Below are positions 8,621-15,512 of a stretch of 21,110 bases of DNA, piece by piece. Below the pieces are notes generated by a model. That model was not told the DNA's origin, did not search any database, and saw only the letters and a program-made list of their open reading frames with translations. A program made the position numbers and the translations under genes. Position 1 is the first letter of the stretch. The number at the start of each line of letters is the position of its first letter. Origin of the DNA: PVC group bacterium (GTDB lineage: Bacteria > Verrucomicrobiota > Kiritimatiellia > UBA8416); NCBI GenBank assembly GCA_003567805.1, contig PWYP01000114.1, positions 1-21,110 on the forward strand, given 5' to 3'.

Positions 8621-9892
8621 ATGCTCGATATCAAACGAATCCGAGAAAACCCAACAGACGTCAAAAAAGGATTGCTGGCACGTGGGGCTGATCCTTCCAT
8701 GATCGATTCCATTATCGAACAGGACCGTGTTCGACGCGAGTTTCTGCAAGATGCAGAGTCACGTAAAAACGAGCGCAACCGGCTCTCCAAAGAAATCGGG
8801 ATGCGCCGCAAACAAGGAGAAGACACATCCGCCACGCAAGCAGAGGTTCGCGCACTCGGCAATGCAATTGATTCCCTTGACGCCAAAGTAAAAGCCATTG
8901 AAGCTGAGCAAGAACAACGCCTTCTGAGCATACCGAACACCCCAGGCCCACACACGCTGATCGGAAAAGATGCTTCCGACAATCGTGTCAAGCGTACATG
9001 GGGCACACCACGTACATTCGAGTTCACCCCCAAAACCCACATCGAGATCGGAGAGGACCTAGGCATACTCGACTTTGCCAGAGCCACACGCATGACGGGA
9101 GCAGGGTTCCCACTCTTAAAAGCAGGTGCAGCAAAATTACAGCGGGCACTCATCCAGTTCATGCTCGATCTGCACGTCAATGAGCATGGCTACACAGAAC
9201 TTCTGCCTCCATTTCTGGTCAACAGCAAGAGCATGACCGGAACCGGTCAGCTTCCCAAAATGCAAGACGACATGTACAACGTGCCATCAGATGACCTTTG
9301 GCTCATTCCCACTGCAGAAGTCCCCGTCACAAATTATTACCGCGAAGAAATTATTGATCAGCCACTACCCATCTATTTGACTGCATATACACCCTGCTTT
9401 CGCCGCGAGGCAGGTGCTGCTGGACGAGGTACCCGAGGCTTAATCCGGGTTCACCAATTTGACAAGGTCGAGATGGTCAAGTTTGTTGAGCCGACAACAT
9501 CTTATGACGAACTAGAATCCTTGACTGCCCATGCTGAAGATGTGCTTCAGCGACTCGAGCTTCCCTACCGCGTATTGGAATTATGTAGTGGCGATATGAG
9601 CTTTGCAGCAGCGAAATGTTATGATCTTGAACTATGGGCACCAGGGCAACAGGAATGGCTAGAGGTTTCATCCTGCAGTAATTTCGAGGATTTTCAGGCT
9701 CGCCGAGCCGGCATCCGCTATCGGGACGCCAACGGGAAACCCCAATTCGTACACACCCTGAATGGCTCCGGGGTTGCTCTTCCACGCCTGATGATTGCTA
9801 TTCTGGAAAATGGTCAACAGGCCGATGGTTCCATTCTCCTGCCGCAAGCCATTGTTCCCTATATGGGCGGGCAAGATAGGATTACAGCCTGA
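8621..9892 (+). CDS. serS: Seryl-tRNA synthetase
   Basis: This class II synthetase charges tRNA-Ser and also supplies Ser-tRNA-Sec where that exists. I chose the ATG at 8621 because AAGGAG at 8606-8611 lies 9 bases upstream and the product begins MLDIKRIRENP, the usual SerRS opening; a longer frame from 8555 adds non-family residues. The protein has 423 residues. A long helical coiled-coil arm spans about 30-105. The serine-binding TAEV is at 231-234. Motif 2 begins with FRREAG at 260 and continues through GLIRVHQFDKVE to about 284, and motif 3 has GVALPRLM at 384-391. It follows the 37-residue peptide by 13 bases, and its stop overlaps the next start as TGATG. Confidence 0.97.
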   Translation: MLDIKRIRENPTDVKKGLLARGADPSMIDSIIEQDRVRREFLQDAESRKNERNRLSKEIGMRRKQGEDTSATQAEVRALGNAIDSLDAKVKAIEAEQEQRLLSIPNTPGPHTLIGKDASDNRVKRTWGTPRTFEFTPKTHIEIGEDLGILDFARATRMTGAGFPLLKAGAAKLQRALIQFMLDLHVNEHGYTELLPPFLVNSKSMTGTGQLPKMQDDMYNVPSDDLWLIPTAEVPVTNYYREEIIDQPLPIYLTAYTPCFRREAGAAGRGTRGLIRVHQFDKVEMVKFVEPTTSYDELESLTAHAEDVLQRLELPYRVLELCSGDMSFAAAKCYDLELWAPGQQEWLEVSSCSNFEDFQARRAGIRYRDANGKPQFVHTLNGSGVALPRLMIAILENGQQADGSILLPQAIVPYMGGQDRITA

Positions 9893-10419
9893 TGCGCTGC
9901 GTATTTTTTGATCGCGACGGCATCGTCAATATTTCTCCCGGCCCTGGCTATGTCGAGAAAACAGAGGATTTCCATATACAACCTGCCTTTCTCGAAGCGG
10001 CAACCATCGCACGAAACCGCGGATACGGCATTGCCATTGCCACCAACCAACGGGGCGTGGCACGAGGCATCATGTCGCGACAGGCACTGGATGATATTCA
10101 TGCTCACCTTATGGAACAATTACAACATGCAGGAATTCCCCTGCTTGGCATATACTGCTGCACACATGACCGCAACACCTGTACCTGCCGCAAGCCCCAA
10201 CCAGGCTTGCTCCTCCAAGCCGCGCAAGAGCACCACATCGACTTAAAGACAAGCTGGATGATTGGCGACAACGAAACCGACATCGAAGCCGGACGACGTG
10301 CCGGATGCCGTACCATTCTCGTAAACGAGACGCCGGACGCCAAAACGCGGGCAACATACATCATTCCAGCAATCGATGACTTGCCTGCCACATTGGTCAA
10401 GTTACTCGAAACAACATAG
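9892..10419 (+). CDS. gmhB: HAD-IIIA phosphatase, D-glycero-D-manno-heptose 1,7-bisphosphate phosphatase (GmhB-like)
   Basis: GmhB removes the C7 phosphate of heptose 1,7-bisphosphate in ADP-heptose synthesis for the LPS core. HAD motif I is FDRDG at 6-10 with D7 as nucleophile and D9 as acid/base. Motif II is ATNQ at 50-53, motif III the Lys in CRKPQPG near 101, and motif IV GDNETD at 125-130. The C90-x-H92 and C97-x-C99 set forms the zinc loop characteristic of this subfamily, with a shorter spacing than in E. coli. The 175 residues fit. Histidinol-phosphate phosphatases share this fold and are the main alternative. It shares one base with the serS stop and is the last gene of this operon. 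No other heptose gene lies in the window. Confidence 0.85.
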   Translation: MRCVFFDRDGIVNISPGPGYVEKTEDFHIQPAFLEAATIARNRGYGIAIATNQRGVARGIMSRQALDDIHAHLMEQLQHAGIPLLGIYCCTHDRNTCTCRKPQPGLLLQAAQEHHIDLKTSWMIGDNETDIEAGRRAGCRTILVNETPDAKTRATYIIPAIDDLPATLVKLLETT

Positions 10420-10444
10420 CCAGCCAGTGTTTAGAGCATTCCCT

Positions 10445-11320
10445 TTACATGGGTCCCGGCAGACCGCCTGCCAGCAGTAAAACAAGTAAATTCACCCCAT
10501 TGAACAAGGCATGCATTCCAATCGGCACCAGCAGATTACCCGTGTATATATACGCTGCGCCTAAACCAAATCCCAGAACCGTTAGCGGAAGCATGGATGG
10601 CAAATGTCCATGAACCAGTGCAAATAAAACCGAGCACCCCATCAAAGATGTCCATAGGCCATATTTACGCAGCAATACCGGTAACATCACACCCCGAAAC
10701 AAGGCCTCTTCGACGATGGGGGCAAGGAGCACAGCTACCCCAACAAGCCACCACCGAAACCAATCGGGCGTTGCCGCATCGGTAAAGAAAACCAATACCG
10801 GTTGAAAAGAATGTTCTGCATCGGACTGCCTGATCAGAAACTGTGAAATCCAGGCAGCACTAAAGACGGCGGGTAGTGCCAGCACATAGCACTTTACAAT
10901 CAAGGGCACCACATGAGTCCATTGAACACGCTCTTCGTCACGCGGTCCAAAGCCATCCCGGAGATCGCGACAGCATCCACGCATCCGAACAACTAACAAA
11001 CCACCCACGAGTAATTGTAAAACGCTGTTTTGCAATGCCGCAATAACATGCAGCCAATGTGGATCAAGACCGGCATGACGCGCCCATGACCCCATCACAA
11101 AAAAAAATAACAAAAATACACTGACCCAAATACCGACATGCAACAAGTCACGACCAGACCAATGCCGCTGCCGCAACCATTCCAGATATTTCGGAGCGGG
11201 CATACCTTTTTGGGACACCTCATATGCCAGCGTTACCCAAAATACAAACCCCGCTATCAGCAAGCCTAAAATAAGCATCCCACCAATAGCAGCGTTTGTA
11301 TATGCCACGGTCGCCAACAT
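10445..11320 (-). CDS. CPBP-family intramembrane metalloprotease (CAAX/Abi type)
   Basis: A multi-pass membrane protein of 291 residues. The three family motifs are present (numbering from the ATG at 11320): EEALFRG at 204-210 with paired glutamates and the Arg, HGH around H237, and the final GMHALFN with H270 and N274. These residues form the metal site in the CAAX prenyl protease 2/PrsW-like fold. Several hydrophobic helices flank them (about 10-31, 62-79, 96-112, 138-158, 189-203, 240-283). The substrate is unknown. Some bacterial members serve in bacteriocin immunity, others in protein maturation. The ATG shares one base with the upstream glycosyltransferase stop (TGATG); a GTG at 11323 in the same frame is the alternative start. 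It converges on gmhB with 25 bases between stops. Confidence 0.88.
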   Translation of the reverse strand: MLATVAYTNAAIGGMLILGLLIAGFVFWVTLAYEVSQKGMPAPKYLEWLRQRHWSGRDLLHVGIWVSVFLLFFFVMGSWARHAGLDPHWLHVIAALQNSVLQLLVGGLLVVRMRGCCRDLRDGFGPRDEERVQWTHVVPLIVKCYVLALPAVFSAAWISQFLIRQSDAEHSFQPVLVFFTDAATPDWFRWWLVGVAVLLAPIVEEALFRGVMLPVLLRKYGLWTSLMGCSVLFALVHGHLPSMLPLTVLGFGLGAAYIYTGNLLVPIGMHALFNGVNLLVLLLAGGLPGPM

Positions 11321-12306
11321 CACCCAAGTTTTCCGGCGTACGATTCCTTAATCACATAAATAGGCTTATCTTGCGACTCATGATACGTCCGGATCTGAAT
11401 CTCTGCCAACAGGCCCATACTGATAAATTGCATACAAAACAGAATCAGCATAAATGGAGCAACAACCCACATAGGACGCTTCGAAAGCTCAACCAGATAT
11501 TCTGCCAGACGATTTTGATGAAAGAAATACACAACGTTTCCCGCAAACAAGAACCCCAGGATAATGGCGCCTGGAATACCGAAAAAAGCACCAACCTTGC
11601 CAAACATCTGAATCGGATGCGTACTATAACGGAGTAGAAATTTAACGGTCATAAGATCAAGCACGACACGAAACGTACGGGATATTCCATACTTGGAGGT
11701 TCCGAATTGCCGTGCGCGATGATTAACAGGAACTTCTGACAATTCAGCGCCAACCCAACTTGCCAATGCCGGAATAAAGCGGTGCATCTCACCATAAAGA
11801 TGCAGGCGTTCCACAACCTCACGCCGATATGCCTTGAGCGTACAACCATAATCATGCAAGTACACGCCGGTAATTTTACTAATCAGTCCATTGGCTAGAA
11901 TCGAAGGTAAACGCCGATTAAGAAAGGGATCCTTACGGTCCTTTCGCCAGCCGCTAACAACATCCGCACCCGCATCAATTTTTTCCAGAAGCAAAGGAAT
12001 ATCATCAGGATCATTTTGCAAATCAGCATCTATGGTTACGACAACACGTCCCTCGGCAGCATGAAAACCAGCACTCATTGCCGCGGTTTGACCAAAATTG
12101 CGGCGCAAACGCAACACGCGAATATGCGGATAGCGGTCTGCATTCGCACACAACTTTTCCCACGTGCAGTCTTTGCTGCCATCATCTACCAAAACAATCT
12201 CGTAGCTGCGCTCCATTTTTTTGAGCGACGTATGTAGCGCTTCGCATAACGCGTCTACGCTTTCTTCCTCATTATAAACCGGAGCAATTACGGAAACATC
12301 AATCAT
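11320..12306 (-). CDS. GT2-family polyprenyl-phosphate glycosyltransferase (DPM1/ArnC/GtrB-like)
   Basis: The 328-residue protein has an N-terminal GT-A catalytic domain and two C-terminal membrane helices (about 236-262 and 280-302). This is the layout of enzymes that move a sugar from a nucleotide donor to undecaprenyl or dolichyl phosphate at the inner membrane. Visible motifs are YNEEES at 11-16, DDGSKD at 41-46 and DADLQNDP at 93-100, the DxD-type metal site. The lipid-linked sugar would then be used by a GT-C enzyme outside the membrane, and one is encoded at 15509-17188. Which sugar is moved (mannose, glucose, aminoarabinose or another) cannot be read. AAGGGA lies just before the ATG. 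It is followed by the overlapping CPBP protease gene. Confidence 0.92.
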   Translation of the reverse strand: MIDVSVIAPVYNEEESVDALCEALHTSLKKMERSYEIVLVDDGSKDCTWEKLCANADRYPHIRVLRLRRNFGQTAAMSAGFHAAEGRVVVTIDADLQNDPDDIPLLLEKIDAGADVVSGWRKDRKDPFLNRRLPSILANGLISKITGVYLHDYGCTLKAYRREVVERLHLYGEMHRFIPALASWVGAELSEVPVNHRARQFGTSKYGISRTFRVVLDLMTVKFLLRYSTHPIQMFGKVGAFFGIPGAIILGFLFAGNVVYFFHQNRLAEYLVELSKRPMWVVAPFMLILFCMQFISMGLLAEIQIRTYHESQDKPIYVIKESYAGKLG

Positions 12307-12427
12307 GATTTCCCTTTCAAACTGTATAAACTATCGTTTTTCGTGTTTTGCCTAACCGACCATTAACGGACCAATACTGACAAAGCTTACGCGAGGCAAC
12401 AAGCCGAAACCACGCTTGGCCAAGACA

Positions 12428-12571
12428 TCATCCGCGAGCATCCCGCAGCCAACACCAAATACGAAACTTCAAGCGTTTCCACCACGACACAGTCCCATGC
12501 GATTCTTTGCGTTTCACGCTACCTACACGCTCCTGTCCCGAGCGCATATAGTCCCTATCTGCCAATCCCAT
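12428..12571 (-). CDS. 47-residue 'DRDYMR' micro-protein, unknown function
   Basis: The ATG at 12571 is preceded by GGAGG (12577-12581) at a spacing of 5 bases, one of the strongest ribosome-binding sites in the window. The product opens MGLADRDYMR and ends with an aromatic, basic stretch (SWWKRLKFRIWCWL). An N-terminal DRDYMR tag followed by a tryptophan-rich cationic helix suggests a peripheral membrane micro-protein, which I infer from composition only. I recall DRDY(M/Y) openings in small proteins and rhomboid-like proteins of PVC bacteria, but cannot verify homology here. A longer in-frame start at 12676 has no ribosome-binding site. It lies 121 bases upstream of the GT2 gene on the same strand and may share its transcript. 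Confidence 0.6.
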   Translation of the reverse strand: MGLADRDYMRSGQERVGSVKRKESHGTVSWWKRLKFRIWCWLRDARG

Positions 12572-12732
12572 TCCATCCTCCACGATCAAGTCTGGATTAT
12601 CCACTTGCACCATATAATACAATCTGCCTATCCTATGAGAAGTTTTATATCTAAAAGCAACAGCCGATACATGCATTGGTCAAAATAAACCGCAATATAG
12701 CATCTAATGGATGCCAACATGTACCCGAGAAC
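12572..12732. promoter_or_regulatory. Divergent intergenic region
   Basis: This 161-base AT-rich gap separates the minus-strand micro-protein gene from the plus-strand envelope gene and must supply promoters for both directions. A short inverted repeat GCATC/GATGC at 12700-12714, with a 5-base loop, sits about 20 bases before the ATG at 12733. I found no strong plus-strand promoter or known operator. The 121 bases at 12307-12427, between the micro-protein and the GT2 gene, hold nothing I recognise. Confidence 0.4.
12614..12641 (-). promoter_or_regulatory. Candidate promoter for the DRDYMR micro-protein/GT2/CPBP transcript
   Basis: On the minus strand TTCTCA (about 12636-12641) and TATTAT (12614-12619) are separated by 16 bases. 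The -10 box matches five of six positions and the -35 four of six. The predicted start site would leave a leader of roughly 35-40 bases before the ATG at 12571. AT-rich sequence makes a chance match possible. Confidence 0.3.
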
Positions 12733-13896
12733 ATGACAACCAAATTTATTGTAAAATTCACGATTCGTACACTCATCTTCCTCTTTTTTTTCCTGCTGGT
12801 TCTTTCCGGCGTACGGGCGGGATTTGTCATACATGGCCTACATCAAGCAGCCTCTAACGAACCGTTCAACCACCGGTTAACGGCGAAATGGAGCCCACCC
12901 TACCCGATATTATATAGCACGTTTACCCACTTACAACTTGATGAAAACATAACGATTGTACGTCGTCCTGCAACCGAGCGACTTCTTTTACTGATCCCCA
13001 ACAGACTCGTAAATCTCGCCCTCGTACACACCCGTTCGATCTGGCAGCCCGAAGTTTCGGAAAGCCTCGCCGTCGCACACACCCCAGCACCGCCCCCCTC
13101 CCCACGCGCACCAGAAGCAGCCCCCAGAAGCACCAGGCCTGAGCAAGCGCAGCCCACGCCTGCACCACGACCCCAACAGCCACCGCCACCAGAGCCTGAC
13201 CCCATACAAGCCCCTCCCCCGCGCGAACGCGAAACCACGGAAGACGTAAGAGAAGATCCTGCATTTGATCCCAATGCAAAATGGGCTGCGGTAACAACTC
13301 CATCAGCCCCTATTTTTGATAGCAACGGCCAGAGACTTGACAATATACCGCCGGGCAGTGTGTTTGAAATCATACAAGAAAGATCATCGGGAGGTGGTGT
13401 TGTTTATATTGGCACGGCGCATACCCCCATCGGACGATTTAACAACATCGTGATCCGAGAACAGGATTTACAGGTCTATTCTGGCAAAACGCTAACACAA
13501 ACAACATTTGAAGAACGCGAACGGGCATCGCACAAAGCCACGATTATCGGTGCCATCGCTTCTCGCAAACAGCAATTAGAAGAAGAGCACCGCAGTCGCA
13601 ATCCTTATCAAGAGCGCTATCACACAGCGCTACGAAGGTATCAAACACTGCGGAACGAGGCACAAGAACTGCGCCCAATCTATGAGGAAAGAACCGGGTC
13701 AGAGCGTATCAATGCGGGCAACCGATTACGGGAAATCCAACAAGAGATGGCGACCTTGACACCATCCATACGGAACTTGCAACAGCAAAGAGACAGTTGG
13801 GCAGAAGCCAATCCCCTCGGACCGCCACCAGATCCCGAACGCGATCCGGAAATCATAGCTTTACGGCGTGAGTTAGCCCAACTCCGAGCGAATTAA
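12733..13896 (+). CDS. Membrane-anchored envelope protein with proline-rich, SH3-like and coiled-coil segments, unknown function
   Basis: I do not recognise a named family. From the ATG at 12733 the protein has 387 residues; an upstream TTG at 12676 is in frame but gives a non-hydrophobic leader before the membrane segment. Residues 5-30 are basic then strongly hydrophobic, an uncleaved anchor or signal peptide. Residues 117-166 are rich in Pro, Ala, Arg and Glu, fitting an extended periplasm-spanning spacer. About 183-250 looks like a bacterial SH3-like beta barrel (WAAVTTPSAPIFDSNG, then PPGSVFEI). Residues 258-356 are charged and helical, likely a coiled coil. The layout suggests a cell-wall-associated structural or adaptor protein. 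Its stop shares TTAA with the convergent beta-barrel gene. Confidence 0.8.
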   Translation: MTTKFIVKFTIRTLIFLFFFLLVLSGVRAGFVIHGLHQAASNEPFNHRLTAKWSPPYPILYSTFTHLQLDENITIVRRPATERLLLLIPNRLVNLALVHTRSIWQPEVSESLAVAHTPAPPPSPRAPEAAPRSTRPEQAQPTPAPRPQQPPPPEPDPIQAPPPRERETTEDVREDPAFDPNAKWAAVTTPSAPIFDSNGQRLDNIPPGSVFEIIQERSSGGGVVYIGTAHTPIGRFNNIVIREQDLQVYSGKTLTQTTFEERERASHKATIIGAIASRKQQLEEEHRSRNPYQERYHTALRRYQTLRNEAQELRPIYEERTGSERINAGNRLREIQQEMATLTPSIRNLQQQRDSWAEANPLGPPPDPERDPEIIALRRELAQLRAN

Positions 13897-15512
13897 AATT
13901 GGTGGCTCCATGTCAACTGTGCGCCGACGGTATCGCGCGTAAACGAAAATTCCGGGTCATCACTCGTGCGTTTAACATGCTGAATATATGCCGTACAGTT
14001 TATCTTCTGTGATACACGAAATCCTGTCCGAGCCATCAGACGTAATGTCTGGTAGTCAACGTTAACCTCTGGATCATCATCTTCGAATTCGGTATCCGTG
14101 TCATTGAAACGCATCGCATAGGATGCCGACAAATGCAGAGGAATGCGACGCGTCAGTTGCGTACGGACTTGTAGTTGGTTACTCCAATCCTGATAGCCAT
14201 TGGCAGGAGGTTCCAGAGGATCCACAACGAAATACTGAGAAGAGAAACTTCCCGGAAGCCACAAGCCAGACCAAGCATAACGATACGAGTAATTATCGCG
14301 CACTACCACACCGCCATCAAAAGACTCTGACACCGTGCGCCCAAGCGCAAATTCCTGTGAGCGCCCCCTGTCTAAATCATGATACAAAGAAGCGTTCCCT
14401 GTAAGCGTTTGACTGCTTCGCGAAGATGCCAATTCACCGCCCTTCACAACAGAAAACTGCTGCCCTAACGAGGCATTGACATCAATCGTTTGCGTTACAT
14501 TCATACCCACAAAAAAATTGTAACCATGAATATAGGTATCCGGACGTTCTGCCGTCTGAGCCAAGCTCTGTGAACCCTGCACGACTACCCCACCCGCCAC
14601 AAATGGGTTAAATTGACGCCGGTATGCCCCCATCTCGGAATACTGGAGCCTACGCTGGCTACGAAAGGCACGACTTTGCGGTAAAGTGTCTGTTCGGGAG
14701 ATGGATGCCGACAATGTGTCCCACGGACTGACTTGCCAATCCCAATCGGCTCCTACCGTATTTTGTAGCAAACGATATTCACGCCCACCCAATCGATCAC
14801 TGATACCGCGGCGATCTACATAATCGGTGAGATACAAAATATCGTCGTAGATCAATATCCGGCTATCGCGACTAGGGTGAAATTGCGTTGAAAAGGTAGC
14901 AAATATTCCTTCATCGGTCAGATCAATAAGAAACTGATCTTCTTGTGTGCCGAGCGGATAATGATAATAGGACATACGTAAATTGAGCGATAAGTCTAAT
15001 CTACGTGTCAAAATCATATAGTTATTCATACGTAAAGTTGCAGACAGCGGAAACTCGGAACCCTCTTTCCGTACCTCTCCTCGACGCGTGCCATCCAAGA
15101 AGTCCACTTGTCTTCCGCGAAAGCGTGTATAGCGGTATCCTGCGCTCAGTGACACACCAATATCAGAATACCACGGACCAATACGGAGAGTGGCAGAGTC
15201 AGGCGGAGAAAGTTCGCGATGTTGGTCATAACGCAGCATAGTAGAACCTCCCCGACCGCTTCGTGTGGCGGCACGAGCAGAACCAATGCGACTTTCTTCA
15301 CGCATGGTCGTGGGACCACGAAAGCTAAAGTCCGGCTGACTGACCTCAAACGTATCCTCTTCCACCGCAGGAAGATCACGCTCTTCAACCAACTCAACCA
15401 TATACGCATCTGTTTGCCCATATCCCCACATCGGACAGAGAAAGAAAAAAGAAAACAGGGCTCCCCAAATCAAATAAGCTGGTATTTGTTTCGCAATCAT
15501 AAACCCCATCAT
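13893..15512 (-). CDS. Outer-membrane beta-barrel protein, unknown function
   Basis: The 539-residue product has an N-terminal signal peptide (hydrophobic 10-27, probable cut near residue 32 at WGYG|Q). A low-complexity, Ser/Arg-rich plug-like stretch follows to about residue 100. From there on it shows alternating polar/hydrophobic strands with aromatic ends and many Tyr and Arg residues. It ends TWSHQF, a terminal Phe in the usual BAM-recognised beta-signal. This supports an outer-membrane barrel, perhaps of 16-20 strands. Its position after a glycosyltransferase suggests envelope-polysaccharide work, but the specific role is unknown. The ATG overlaps the upstream glycosyltransferase stop as ATGA, with GGGAG 8 bases before it. 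A second ATG directly follows and is an equally possible start. Confidence 0.82.
   Translation of the reverse strand: MMGFMIAKQIPAYLIWGALFSFFFLCPMWGYGQTDAYMVELVEERDLPAVEEDTFEVSQPDFSFRGPTTMREESRIGSARAATRSGRGGSTMLRYDQHRELSPPDSATLRIGPWYSDIGVSLSAGYRYTRFRGRQVDFLDGTRRGEVRKEGSEFPLSATLRMNNYMILTRRLDLSLNLRMSYYHYPLGTQEDQFLIDLTDEGIFATFSTQFHPSRDSRILIYDDILYLTDYVDRRGISDRLGGREYRLLQNTVGADWDWQVSPWDTLSASISRTDTLPQSRAFRSQRRLQYSEMGAYRRQFNPFVAGGVVVQGSQSLAQTAERPDTYIHGYNFFVGMNVTQTIDVNASLGQQFSVVKGGELASSRSSQTLTGNASLYHDLDRGRSQEFALGRTVSESFDGGVVVRDNYSYRYAWSGLWLPGSFSSQYFVVDPLEPPANGYQDWSNQLQVRTQLTRRIPLHLSASYAMRFNDTDTEFEDDDPEVNVDYQTLRLMARTGFRVSQKINCTAYIQHVKRTSDDPEFSFTRDTVGAQLTWSHQF

Noticed and set aside
10420..10444. Intrinsic terminator between gmhB and the CPBP protease
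   Set aside because: The 25-base gap has no convincing hairpin followed by a T-run in either direction.
12676..12732. Upstream TTG start for the proline-rich envelope protein
   Set aside because: The start codon is rare, there is no ribosome-binding site, and it would put 19 polar residues ahead of the signal/anchor segment; the ATG at 12733 is simpler.
13090..13230. Possible tandem DNA repeat in the proline-rich region
   Set aside because: The codons vary and no unit repeats at DNA level; it is amino-acid low complexity, not a repeat array.
12900..13373. Gly/Ala/Cys-rich minus-strand open frame opposite the proline-rich segment
   Set aside because: The composition simply mirrors the proline-rich codons on the other strand, and such shadows are expected.
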